IMG/VR virus record: IMGVR_UViG_3300014501_001233
Location: 1 to 20,797 of that record
From: a virus
Reading direction: 5' to 3' (one strand)
DNA: 20,797 nucleotides
Shown here: in pieces, positions 14,247 through 20,797 of the stretch
Numbering within the stretch: the first letter of the stretch is position 1
Layout of the letters: every line of letters begins with the position of its first letter
Position numbers and translations under genes: made by a program
The notes under the pieces: generated by a model
Databases searched by the model: none
Seen by the model: the letters and a program-made list of their open reading frames with translations, nothing else
What the model was told of the DNA's origin: nothing

Positions 14247-15896
14247 TTATCTGTAGTAATTATCATCAAGATCGCCCCACGCCGCCGCATATTCTAATCT
14301 TTTCTGATTTAGTGCCTCTTGTTCCTTTAGTGCCGTAGCCGCCGCTGTCCCATCGTCGCTAATAATTCCTAACCTGTTGGCGGCTTCAATGTCACGGATA
14401 TGCTTGTCATCGACGCTTAGGCTGTCATCAGGATTTAACGGAGTAATCTTCTTACCCACCATGTGAGAAGCGCATAGATACCTAAGACTGTCCATTGCAT
14501 GATCGTCCTTCCCTACGGGTTCGTCGATATAATCCCCACTACGGTCCTGTTTCCATGCGTAGCGTTTGGCTTCACTAATGAGGTTCTTACAGCGCGCCGA
14601 AATAATCAGCCGCCCCGCCTTGAACATGGCCGCTACGGTCATAATCGAAGCCGTGCGATTATTGGCAAGGTCTTTATGGTAGGGCCGCGCGGAGATCCCG
14701 TAAGAGCGTAAGGCGTCGATGGCTTTGGGATCTTCGCGGTCGCAATACCAAACGGGCCGTGTTGACTGTAGCAACTCGGCATACTTGAAATCCCTGCTAA
14801 TCGTCCACCGCTTTTCGATCTTCAACACTTCCGCCGCTAACTGGTCATTGTTCAAACCTGTCTGATAGCATTCATCAACAACGTAAATCACTCCGTTCTC
14901 GCATTCGACGCCTAGTAAGGAGACTGCGGGGTCATTGGTGTAGCCGAAATCCTGTCCACCGATAATGCGAACGGCTGGAGACGGCAAGCGCTCTATCTCG
15001 GCTACTACGCCGCTTGCGTTGCGGTAGACAGGGTATTCCTTCACCTTGTCATCGCCGAATTGCTCATAGACAAGACCTTCAAAGCGGCTGAATACTCCGC
15101 GGAACATACGATCAAACATGACAGATGGCATAGTGCGTTTGGCTTCATCAAAGGCTTTAAGGTTGAACCCTGGACGGCAAATAGATTCCCAACGCCTCAT
15201 GTACCATTCGCCATCGTCACTCTTACGCTGCTTATCTTCGCTGTCCATGGGCTTCGTGGCGGAGTAGAAGGCGTCGTAGATCGGAGACGCCATGTCGGGA
15301 GTTGAGACGACCAAGACGGGCGCGTTCCGCGCCGCGGCTCTAGTCTGAATACGTTGCCAACATTCAAGTGAGTATTCTTTTTTCGCGGCCTCATCGACTA
15401 CGATGTAATCGTAAACGCCACCGTCAAGGCTTGCGGGGTTATCGGCGGTGCGGAAAAGTATTTCACCGAATTGCTGATTGGCAAAACGGAAGATACTTTC
15501 GTTCTTGACGTACTTGCCCGCGTAGGTCGTACCAGAATAGTAGCGTTCAAGGTGTTGAACGATTTGTGACTGTTGGCGCATCGGGACGGTAGGGGAGACG
15601 AATAGGCCTCTAGGCGGCTCCCCCTTGGGTCGGTTACTGGACGGCTTAGTAAGTACGTCTTCAATCCGTTTCTTCATCCATAATGGAGCACACGCGGTCT
15701 TACCGCCTTGCGCACCAGCGAAGGCTCCGACGAACTTCGCGGTTGATTTCAGTACGTCGATTTGCCCTTCATGGAGAACGTAGATTTTACAGCCGTTGAC
15801 TATCTCACCCCATTCATAGGGCTTGCCGCGCTTTTTAACGTGCTTGTCGGCGTCAAGAGGGTCAACTATTGCTATCTGTAGGTTTGTCGTTCCCAT
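14247..15896 (-). CDS. terL: Terminase large subunit
   Basis: The product is a 549-residue packaging motor ATPase and nuclease. The ATPase part has the Walker A variant GAFAGAQGGKT (57-67), a hydrophobic strand plus acidic Walker B IVVDEA (165-170), and the coupling motif VLVVSTP (194-200). The RNase-H-like nuclease part has GGQDFGY with Asp316, CDRED around 385-389, and the terminal acidic site DDHAMDSLRY (464-473). It would cut concatemers and translocate DNA through the portal, which is encoded next. ATG is preceded by only a weak Shine-Dalgarno. An HNH gene lies immediately upstream. Confidence 0.95.
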   Translation of the reverse strand: MGTTNLQIAIVDPLDADKHVKKRGKPYEWGEIVNGCKIYVLHEGQIDVLKSTAKFVGAFAGAQGGKTACAPLWMKKRIEDVLTKPSSNRPKGEPPRGLFVSPTVPMRQQSQIVQHLERYYSGTTYAGKYVKNESIFRFANQQFGEILFRTADNPASLDGGVYDYIVVDEAAKKEYSLECWQRIQTRAAARNAPVLVVSTPDMASPIYDAFYSATKPMDSEDKQRKSDDGEWYMRRWESICRPGFNLKAFDEAKRTMPSVMFDRMFRGVFSRFEGLVYEQFGDDKVKEYPVYRNASGVVAEIERLPSPAVRIIGGQDFGYTNDPAVSLLGVECENGVIYVVDECYQTGLNNDQLAAEVLKIEKRWTISRDFKYAELLQSTRPVWYCDREDPKAIDALRSYGISARPYHKDLANNRTASIMTVAAMFKAGRLIISARCKNLISEAKRYAWKQDRSGDYIDEPVGKDDHAMDSLRYLCASHMVGKKITPLNPDDSLSVDDKHIRDIEAANRLGIISDDGTAAATALKEQEALNQKRLEYAAAWGDLDDNYYR

Positions 15897-15911
15897 CTAA
15901 TACCTAATCGC

Positions 15912-16451
15912 TTAATCGAAACTACAGCGCCCGTTATTATGATTGACTACACGTTCACAATGCGAGAGATATTCTGTAGCGGTCATCGTGTGCTTTGCGA
16001 TATTACAGGGCCAACAACACGAACGGCAATTAGATATTTCATAACCTATCTTGCTATCAATGCGGTCTATCCCGTTACATGGGTAATATCCATTAAGTTG
16101 AAGGTTCATTGAGGTTTTCCTAACCGCTGGCTTCGCTCCGCAATAATGACAACCGCTAGAGGTTATCCTTTTGAACTCTTCTTTTGTCAGATTGAACGAA
16201 CGGTTGTTCGTTTTTGCGGAGCGTTGGTATTCACTATAATATCGATTGAAATCGGCCACTCCAGGTTCCCTATGAAATGTACCAATACAGCCGCAACTTT
16301 TAGTATGTCCACGAACCAAACTGCGAATGCGTATTACTTTGCGTTTTCCGCAATCGCACCTACATAACCAATAGGTTCCGTTCCTACTACCATGGGCAAA
16401 CGTTTCCGCTGTTAGTCTATAGTGGTTGAATCCAGTATAATCTTTTCGCAT
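15912..16451 (-). CDS. HNH endonuclease with zinc-ribbon N-terminus
   Basis: This 179-residue protein carries an N-terminal zinc-ribbon-like module (CRCDCG at 30-35 and SCGC at 52-55, of the 'WlCrCDCG...l..G.tkSCGC' type common in phage HNH proteins). It is followed by an HNH-like nuclease with CHYCG (101-105), NGIDRID (126-132) and NCRSCCWPCNIAK (141-153). The zinc cysteines and the NGIDRID core are intact. It stands between the small and large terminase genes. HNH proteins near terminases may be homing endonucleases, or they may assist cos cleavage. The Shine-Dalgarno is weak (AGGT). Confidence 0.88.
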   Translation of the reverse strand: MRKDYTGFNHYRLTAETFAHGSRNGTYWLCRCDCGKRKVIRIRSLVRGHTKSCGCIGTFHREPGVADFNRYYSEYQRSAKTNNRSFNLTKEEFKRITSSGCHYCGAKPAVRKTSMNLQLNGYYPCNGIDRIDSKIGYEISNCRSCCWPCNIAKHTMTATEYLSHCERVVNHNNGRCSFD

Positions 16452-16469
16452 ACCTATGGTCGTCTAGTT

Positions 16470-17279
16470 TCAAATTGATTCTGAAGACGACCACGCAGGT
16501 TTACTCGACACCTCAGGAGAATCTGCGTCCAATACTTCGGCGTCCGAAGGACTAACTTCGTCCGCTTTTAACTCGATTAAATCCAGGACGCTCTTGCCGC
16601 TCGCCGTTGCATCCAAGTCGGTGGGCTTGACGGGCACGAAGCCGTTCCCGTTAAAGCCTATATTCACTATGCTTGGCGCGATGTTCAATCGGGTAATCCG
16701 TTCCAACGTAGTCAAGGCGTCATTATGCCATAACTCATTCACTTGATCTAATAACACTTGCGTCGGCTGGTCCTGACCAATCATTTTAGTGATAGCGAAC
16801 TTTTGGAAGTCTAAGTAGCATTCGGGTTTGATAGAGCCGTCTTCGGCGAGGTATTGAGCGGCATCGGGGTCTAACTTGAGTTTCCGTAACGGCAAGACAG
16901 CCTTAGCCGCTACCGTTACGGCTACCTTGCGGCCGCGCCGCTGTTGGGTTAGCCCCTGGTCGCACAAGTCATCCAGTACCGATTCGGTCCAATGGTCATA
17001 GCCTTTTGCTTCTTCAACCTGTCGCCGCGCTTCTATCTGGATAGCCTTTAACTTGGCGGTTTCGGGATTGCGTCCTAACCAAAAGCGTTGTGCCCTGCGT
17101 TCGCCTGTTACCGTTTTGAAATGGCCAATGTTCTTACGGAATTGCTGGACCCTCTTGTCCCATACTACGGTAATGGGCGGTATGCTCCGCCGCTTAGACA
17201 TATCCGTGATCTTACGCTTAACTGGTTTTACTGGCGTTACTGGCGCTGTCGGCACTACTTTCGGAGTTGGAGTGTCCAT
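16470..17279 (-). CDS. Putative terminase small subunit / DNA-binding protein
   Basis: I do not recognise a family for this 269-residue protein with certainty. It lies one gene upstream of terL (with an HNH gene between), where a small terminase subunit is expected. The N-terminal 30 residues are Pro/Thr/Lys-rich and probably disordered. Residues about 38-95 (GERRAQRFWLGRNPETAKLK, then a helix and DHWTESVLDDL) resemble the N-terminal segment of the integrase in this same window (RRFYFGRD ... WTDEAV), suggesting a three-stranded DNA-binding domain. The middle is helical; the C-terminus (about 225-269) is acidic and Ser-rich. The ATG follows GAGGAATAGT, one base after the methyltransferase stop. 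It could recognise the pac/cos site. Confidence 0.5.
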   Translation of the reverse strand: MDTPTPKVVPTAPVTPVKPVKRKITDMSKRRSIPPITVVWDKRVQQFRKNIGHFKTVTGERRAQRFWLGRNPETAKLKAIQIEARRQVEEAKGYDHWTESVLDDLCDQGLTQQRRGRKVAVTVAAKAVLPLRKLKLDPDAAQYLAEDGSIKPECYLDFQKFAITKMIGQDQPTQVLLDQVNELWHNDALTTLERITRLNIAPSIVNIGFNGNGFVPVKPTDLDATASGKSVLDLIELKADEVSPSDAEVLDADSPEVSSKPAWSSSESI

Positions 17280-17280
17280 A

Positions 17281-18468
17281 CTATTCCTCTACCCCTTGAG
17301 ACTGTAGATAGAACAGCCTATTCAATTCGTCCTCTTCATCGGCAGTCAAGTAGCCGCCGCAATGGTTCTCCTCATCGCAATACGTGCCTACGGGAATCTT
17401 CGCGGTTAACTCCGCTATGCGTTTGTTCAAACTGTCATCGCGTATTGTATTAGTTATGGTTATGGCAAGTTCATAATGATAGTTGCCGTCACCATCTATG
17501 TAATCATCGGCATGCCAACTATCGGCCTTTTGTAATAGTTGATCCTCCCCTAAAATGTTAACGGCTTTTATCTGCGCGGCCTCTATTCGCTCCCTTGATA
17601 GTTCCATATAAGCCGCGCTCAACTCTATTCCGAGATAATGACGGTTGCGCTGTACCGCTACGACCCCCGTAGTGCCCGCCCCCGAAAAGGGGTCAAGAAC
17701 CGTATCACCTTCCCTGGAACCTGCTAATACGCAAGGGTCTATCAGGTCGGTAGGAAAGGTAGCGAAATGCGCCCGCTTGTAAGCCTTTGTTGGGATAGTC
17801 CAAACGGAGCGGCGGTTGCGTCCACTGGCCTTATCTTCATCAGTCCATTTCCCAAGCGTTCCGCCAACGTGCCCTAACTTCGTATTCTTCCAGCCTGGTA
17901 CTATATTCGGACTACCGTGACTATTTGCGCTACAAGCCTCCCGAACAGCCTTGGCATCGTAGTAATAATGCGGTTGCTTACTCAACAGAAACAAATTCTC
18001 ATGCGCCTTCGTCGGTCGGTCGGTAACGGGTTCGGGCATAGCGTTAGGCTTATGCCAAATAATGTCACTCCGCAAATACCACCCGTCATTGCGAAGCGCA
18101 AAGGCAACCGCCCACGGAATACCGATTAAGTCTTTCTCCTTCGTTCCTGCGGGAGTAATGGAGCGGTGGCGGTCACCTAAACCTTTTGACATTTTCGGAT
18201 CGTAAGCGGACCCGCCCCCACTAGCGTAACTGTCGCCAAGGTTCAACCATAACGTTCCGTCGTCTTTCAATACCCTACGAACCTGACGGAAGACCTCTAC
18301 CATCTTGGCAACGTATGCTTCAAAGGTTTGCTCTAATCCGATTTGCCCTTCTACTCCGTAATCACGTAATCCGAAATAAGGAGGCGAAGTAATACAGGTT
18401 TGAACCGAAGCGGCTTCAAGTTCACTCAATACTTGCTGACAATCCCCTAATCGTAAATCAACATTCAT
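17281..18468 (-). CDS. Orphan DNA methyltransferase (beta-class, TSPPY type)
   Basis: A 395-residue S-adenosylmethionine-dependent DNA methyltransferase with motif IV TSPPYFGLRDYG (residues about 27-38) before motif I DPFSGAGTTG (about 259-268), the beta-class order. The TSPPY version is most common in N4-cytosine enzymes but also occurs in N6-adenine ones. The region between (about 90-240) would contain the target recognition part. The last 110 residues are an added tail. I chose the ATG at 18466-18468 because MNVDLRLGDC is the usual family start. The frame is open to a TTG at 18507 inside a repeat. No restriction enzyme gene is near, so it probably protects phage DNA or marks replication/packaging sites. 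Confidence 0.9.
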   Translation of the reverse strand: MNVDLRLGDCQQVLSELEAASVQTCITSPPYFGLRDYGVEGQIGLEQTFEAYVAKMVEVFRQVRRVLKDDGTLWLNLGDSYASGGGSAYDPKMSKGLGDRHRSITPAGTKEKDLIGIPWAVAFALRNDGWYLRSDIIWHKPNAMPEPVTDRPTKAHENLFLLSKQPHYYYDAKAVREACSANSHGSPNIVPGWKNTKLGHVGGTLGKWTDEDKASGRNRRSVWTIPTKAYKRAHFATFPTDLIDPCVLAGSREGDTVLDPFSGAGTTGVVAVQRNRHYLGIELSAAYMELSRERIEAAQIKAVNILGEDQLLQKADSWHADDYIDGDGNYHYELAITITNTIRDDSLNKRIAELTAKIPVGTYCDEENHCGGYLTADEEDELNRLFYLQSQGVEE

Positions 18469-18488
18469 TATTATGTATCGGCTTTTCA

Positions 18489-18528
18489 CATTCATCTGCC
18501 ACGACAAGCGTGGCAGTTTTCTGCGGAA
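18489..18528 (-). repeat. 40-bp dispersed hairpin repeat, copy 2
   Basis: This is the exact reverse complement of 3989-4028. It lies in the leader of the methyltransferase gene, so the hairpin would be in its 5' untranslated RNA. Copy 1 also lies immediately upstream of a gene, but in the opposite orientation relative to transcription. Because the hairpin is palindromic, only the flanks (CCGCAGAAAA, ATGAATG) define orientation. Confidence 0.85.
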
Positions 18529-18550
18529 AAATCTATAAAGATTATCGGCA

Positions 18551-18568
18551 AGCGCAATAAGCGCAATA
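18551..18568 (+). repeat. Two tandem 9-bp units AGCGCAATA
   Basis: AGCGCAATA occurs twice in tandem in the gap between int and the methyltransferase, beside the int terminator. On the minus strand it reads TATTGCGCT twice. It could be a small operator for the methyltransferase/packaging operon promoter, which should lie in this gap. I see only weak -35/-10 matches (for example TTGCGC with TAATCT at 16 bases), so the promoter itself is not annotated. Confidence 0.35.
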
Positions 18569-18571
18569 AGA

Positions 18572-18591
18572 AAGCCGCAACGTTGCGGCTT
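18572..18591 (-). terminator. Intrinsic terminator of the integrase gene
   Basis: AAGCCGCAACGTTGCGGCTT is a perfect 20-bp palindrome; it can form an 8-bp stem with an ACGT tetraloop. On the minus strand it is followed by TCTTATT, a modest U-rich tract. It lies about 56 bases after the integrase stop, and no other gene ends here. It would separate int transcription from the packaging operon. Confidence 0.65.
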
Positions 18592-18646
18592 CTGTCAGTT
18601 AGTCCATTCTTAAAAGACACTGTAATCTCCCTAGCGTCTACTTCCG

Positions 18647-20128
18647 CTAGGCGGCTAGAGTATCTTTTGCCTTCGGTCCAGGTTTCCCTTTGGGAGCCGC
18701 CTTCACATCAAACATCGGTTGGAGCCGCAAGCGGAGTTGGTCAGTTGCCACCGCAACCCGATCAAAGTCGGCTTGCGACCGTTGGGTATAATGTTTCTCT
18801 GATACCGTCTTGCGCCCGCTAGGATCGACAGTAGACCACGCTCCGAATACTTGCTTGACCTCATGGCCCGCGATGTCTTGAACCAACTGCGCGGCAGTAC
18901 GACGGAGACAGTAGAACCCGTAGCCGTCTCCATTATTGACGTTGCCTTTCACTCCCTTGTTGTTCATGAGCCGTTGCCAAGCCAAAGCGATAGCGTCAGT
19001 ATTGCCGTGTTTCAAGGGGTAGCCGTCTTCCGTCAATATGGCAAGGTTGTCGGTATTGGGCTTCGGTTGGTTGACGGGTTCAATGTCAAACGCGCTCATC
19101 GTGCTTTGCTCAAGTAAGACGTACTCAAGGGCGGTTGCCGTCTCATCCCAAAGTTTCCATTTCGCCTTCACCCCTGTCTTGTTCCGCTTGCGTTCAATGA
19201 AGGCTGGTTTGCCGTCAGCATAGATAATATGCGCCTTGCGAAGCGTTGAGATTTCCTTTTGGCCCATGGCGCATTGAAGCCCTAGAAGCAAGTAGAGCCG
19301 CGTACGGGTCGTGGCGTTGGCGTAGAGCGTTGCCAACTCCGATTCGGTGTATTGCTTTGGTGAGTTGTCAGCGTCCTTCTCATCGTCGGTCAAGAGCCGT
19401 TCCACTTCGACTTGGAACAGTTCATCCCAATCGGCAAAAGCCGTCCAACATGACTTCCTAGCCCAATCGAAAAACTGACGGAAGATGGAAAGCACGTTAA
19501 TGACGGTCTGGACCTTCATTGGCTCCCCATAGCGGAGCGTCTTAGGACGACGCTTGAAATGGTTCGTCATGGCGTGGAGTTGTACGGGGCCGATACTCGC
19601 CATTGGAACGTCAGCAATAGAGCGTTTGAGCAACTTGTATTTCCATGCGTCCTTGCTGACAGTATCGGCGCTGACGCTGATACCGCTCTCCCCTTGACGG
19701 TAGGCAATGTAGGCGTCGATGGATTGGTGAAGGCTGACAGTTGGGCTAGGAAGGCCGCTGGCGCTGTTATTGGCGTTCAAGGCTCCGACAGTCGCCATTG
19801 GGGCCGCTGACGCATTAGCGACCGTTTTTGACGCCATTGCGGCCCCAAGCAAGACGTTCCTTGCGTTTGCCTTCGCGGTGCCGACTGCTTCATCGGTCCA
19901 GGCGCTGATACCAGCCGCTTGAAGCCGCTCATACTCGCTGCGAAAGATGTCAGCGGCTTGATTGGCGCGTTTCGCTTCGGCGGTGCCGTTGGTCAAGATG
20001 CCAAAGTCACGACCGAAGTAGAAGCGCCTTCCGCCGATCATTGTCTTGAAGCCGTAGAAGGTGCCGTTAATGGTGTGCTCTGAAAGGCGTTTGAAGGGGG
20101 TCTTCAAGGTGTTTTTAAGGGTTTTCAT
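18647..20128 (-). CDS. int: Tyrosine recombinase (phage integrase) with divergent active site
   Basis: This 493-residue integrase lies next to the attachment site. An N-terminal arm-binding-like segment (TFYGFKTMIGGRRFYFGRD, about 22-40) is followed by an Ala-rich linker, a SAM-like core-binding domain (about 130-230) and the catalytic domain. In the catalytic domain, CAMGQKEISTLR has Gln290 where Arg I is usual; RNKTG gives the beta-hairpin Lys317; YCLRRT has Tyr406 in place of the box II His but keeps Arg409; FGAW431 can supply the His/Trp position; and Tyr447 in KHYTQ is the likely nucleophile. The Gln-for-Arg variant matches what I remember of planctomycete integrases. ATG has no clear Shine-Dalgarno, unlike the structural genes. 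The gene has its own terminator. Confidence 0.9.
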   Translation of the reverse strand: MKTLKNTLKTPFKRLSEHTINGTFYGFKTMIGGRRFYFGRDFGILTNGTAEAKRANQAADIFRSEYERLQAAGISAWTDEAVGTAKANARNVLLGAAMASKTVANASAAPMATVGALNANNSASGLPSPTVSLHQSIDAYIAYRQGESGISVSADTVSKDAWKYKLLKRSIADVPMASIGPVQLHAMTNHFKRRPKTLRYGEPMKVQTVINVLSIFRQFFDWARKSCWTAFADWDELFQVEVERLLTDDEKDADNSPKQYTESELATLYANATTRTRLYLLLGLQCAMGQKEISTLRKAHIIYADGKPAFIERKRNKTGVKAKWKLWDETATALEYVLLEQSTMSAFDIEPVNQPKPNTDNLAILTEDGYPLKHGNTDAIALAWQRLMNNKGVKGNVNNGDGYGFYCLRRTAAQLVQDIAGHEVKQVFGAWSTVDPSGRKTVSEKHYTQRSQADFDRVAVATDQLRLRLQPMFDVKAAPKGKPGPKAKDTLAA

Positions 20129-20180
20129 GGCGTCAGTATTGCCATTTGGCTAAAGAAAGCAAGGGTATTGGCTCAAGATT

Positions 20181-20215
20181 TGACTAAAAGCAAAATGACT
20201 AAATCATAAGTCATT
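20181..20215 (-). promoter_or_regulatory. Short repeats near att: possible integrase arm sites or int operator
   Basis: TGACTAAA occurs twice (20181-20188 and 20196-20203), and AATGACT (20194-20200) is inverted as AGTCATT (20209-20215). Such short repeats between int and the crossover site are typical of integrase arm-type or excisionase sites. The inverted pair also overlaps the -10 of a candidate int promoter, so it could serve for autoregulation. Confidence 0.4.
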
Positions 20216-20232
20216 GAAAATAATGGAGTTAA
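20203..20232 (-). promoter_or_regulatory. Candidate int promoter
   Basis: On the minus strand TTAACT (20232-20227) and TATGAT (20208-20203) are separated by 18 bases, matching sigma70-type elements at 4 and 5 of 6 positions. Transcription would start about 70 bases upstream of the int ATG. The evidence is only a consensus match in AT-rich DNA, and the host sigma preferences are unknown. Confidence 0.3.
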
Positions 20233-20245
20233 AATTATGAGACAT

Positions 20246-20292
20246 GCGGTTTTGTAAACCGCAGGTCGTCGGATCGTGCCCGACCGGTGGCT
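20246..20292 (+). tRNA. 3' part of tRNA-Thr(TGT): attachment-site remnant
   Basis: The anticodon arm GCGGT-TTTGTAA-ACCGC (anticodon TGT), variable region AGGTC, T arm GTCGG-ATCGTGC-CCGAC, 3' acceptor strand CGGTGGC and discriminator T are all present. The matching 5' half (acceptor strand GCCACCG and a D arm) is absent: AT-rich phage DNA lies upstream. This is what remains at one end when a phage integrates into the 3' half of a tRNA gene. The complete, restored tRNA should stand at the other end of the prophage. No CCA is encoded. The T loop has A54 and T58 in place of the usual T54 and A58, which could preserve the pair in swapped form. Confidence 0.75.
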
Positions 20293-20336
20293 TTGCCGTC
20301 CCGACTCCTACTCCCGATGCGAAAAACCCGGTTCCC

Positions 20337-20351
20337 CCCGAGAAATTCGGG
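20337..20351. terminator. Hairpin between tRNA remnant and antitoxin gene
   Basis: CCCGA-GAAAT-TCGGG forms a 5-bp stem with a 5-base loop between two converging transcription units. On the plus strand CCTTT follows; on the minus strand a GGGTTTTT run lies a few bases beyond. It is a weak candidate for a terminator serving the tRNA, the antitoxin gene or both. Confidence 0.35.
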
Positions 20352-20374
20352 CCTTTCCCCGGATCGGTTCTCGA

Positions 20375-20797
20375 TCACAGGAACAAGTCGGCTGAAACCT
20401 TGAAGTGATCGGCAAGGGTCCGGATGTGGGCCTTGCTGAGTTTCCGACCGCCGTTCAGTATCTTTGAGCCAAGTGAGCGCTCACCAAGCATCTCGCCCAG
20501 CTTAGAAGCGCTCATGCCGTGGCCTTCCATCAGAGCGCGCAGTACCTCAATCGGCCCGATGTCCGACGCGTCGATCGCGTGGTGCTGGTCCTCGTAGTCG
20601 GCCAGCAGAATCGTCAGCGTTTCGAGGTACTGCGCTTGACCCGGCGACATTTTCTCGATGCACGTAAGGGCGTCGATCATCTCCTGTGAGTTGCGGTAGG
20701 CGACCTCGTCGCTGATCGCGCAGGGCGGGAGCATCCGCACGAGAGACTCAAAATCGGCGGGAAGCTTGGCGGCGACCGGGCTGGTTACTCGCGGCAT
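20375..20797 (-). CDS. HigA-type antitoxin / HTH (XRE) regulator, host gene
   Basis: The frame gives 140 residues from an ATG at the very edge of the window; a start farther right cannot be excluded. The N-terminal half is helical and acidic (MLPPCAISDEVAYRNSQEMIDAL, LTILLADYEDQHHAID). The C-terminal half (about 83-140) is a Cro/C1-type helix-turn-helix of the HigA family: IEVLRALMEGHGMSASKLGEM, SKILNGGRKLSKAHIRTLADHF and an ending VSADLFL. HigA proteins neutralise the HigB mRNA endonuclease and repress their own operon. In most such loci higB precedes higA, so it would lie just to the right. Base composition is clearly GC-richer than in the prophage, so I take it as chromosomal DNA beyond the att junction. 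Confidence 0.85.
   Translation of the reverse strand: MPRVTSPVAAKLPADFESLVRMLPPCAISDEVAYRNSQEMIDALTCIEKMSPGQAQYLETLTILLADYEDQHHAIDASDIGPIEVLRALMEGHGMSASKLGEMLGERSLGSKILNGGRKLSKAHIRTLADHFKVSADLFL

Noticed and set aside
18469-18507. Longer methyltransferase start at TTG 18507 or ATG 18495
   Set aside because: These starts lie inside the dispersed repeat, and the family normally begins a few residues before L-x-x-GDC, which fits the ATG at 18468.
1-20797. CRISPR array, transposase or antiphage defence island
   Set aside because: I saw no regularly spaced direct repeats, no transposase motif and no restriction or abortive infection effector apart from the host antitoxin. The methyltransferase has no nuclease partner in view.

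Overview
The window is one end of an integrated tailed phage (prophage) and its junction with the host chromosome. Every phage gene is on the minus strand, so transcription runs from right to left. Host DNA begins near position 20246-20292, where the 3' part of a tRNA-Thr (anticodon TGT) gene lies next to the phage integrase. To the right, base composition becomes visibly GC-richer and a HigA-type antitoxin gene reaches the window edge. The integrase keeps the layout of tyrosine recombinases but has Gln and Tyr where the first Arg and the box II His are expected. I associate this pattern with integrases from Planctomycetes. The tRNA fragment lacks an encoded CCA. A planctomycete host is therefore my best guess, held at only moderate confidence.

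Layout from right to left: host antitoxin (20797-20375); tRNA-Thr fragment/att junction with short repeats (about 20180-20292); integrase (20128-18647) with its own terminator; an intergenic stretch carrying a hairpin repeat; an orphan DNA methyltransferase; a putative small terminase subunit; an HNH endonuclease; the large terminase; a portal-MuF fusion; a second HNH endonuclease with AP2-like domains; a 33-residue basic ORF; the HK97-type prohead protease; the HK97-fold major capsid protein; a Ser/Thr-rich fibre-like protein; a gp6-like connector with an extra N-terminal domain; a GT-A glycosyltransferase broken by a frameshift; a head closure protein; a gp10-like tail protein; a structured intergenic region; a tail terminator; a GT9-like glycosyltransferase; the tail tube protein; the tail assembly chaperone pair with a canonical -1 slippery site; and the tape measure protein, whose stop codon is the first three bases of the window. 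This order matches HK97-like siphoviruses. Lysis, distal tail, repressor and replication genes are not present and would lie beyond the left edge. Most structural genes have a strong Shine-Dalgarno of the GGGGA type, and several use GTG or TTG starts.

The most notable points are as follows. (1) Two unrelated glycosyltransferases are translationally coupled to connector and terminator genes, in the same operon as a Ser/Thr-rich surface-type protein, which suggests virion self-glycosylation. (2) A 40-bp hairpin repeat occurs twice in opposite orientations 14.5 kb apart, and a third hairpin has the same loop but compensatory stem changes. (3) A long palindromic element sits in frame in the portal-MuF linker. 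(4) A CCCTTTG slippery heptamer is correctly phased in the tail chaperone. (5) The fibre-like gene lies between capsid and connector genes rather than with the tail fibres.
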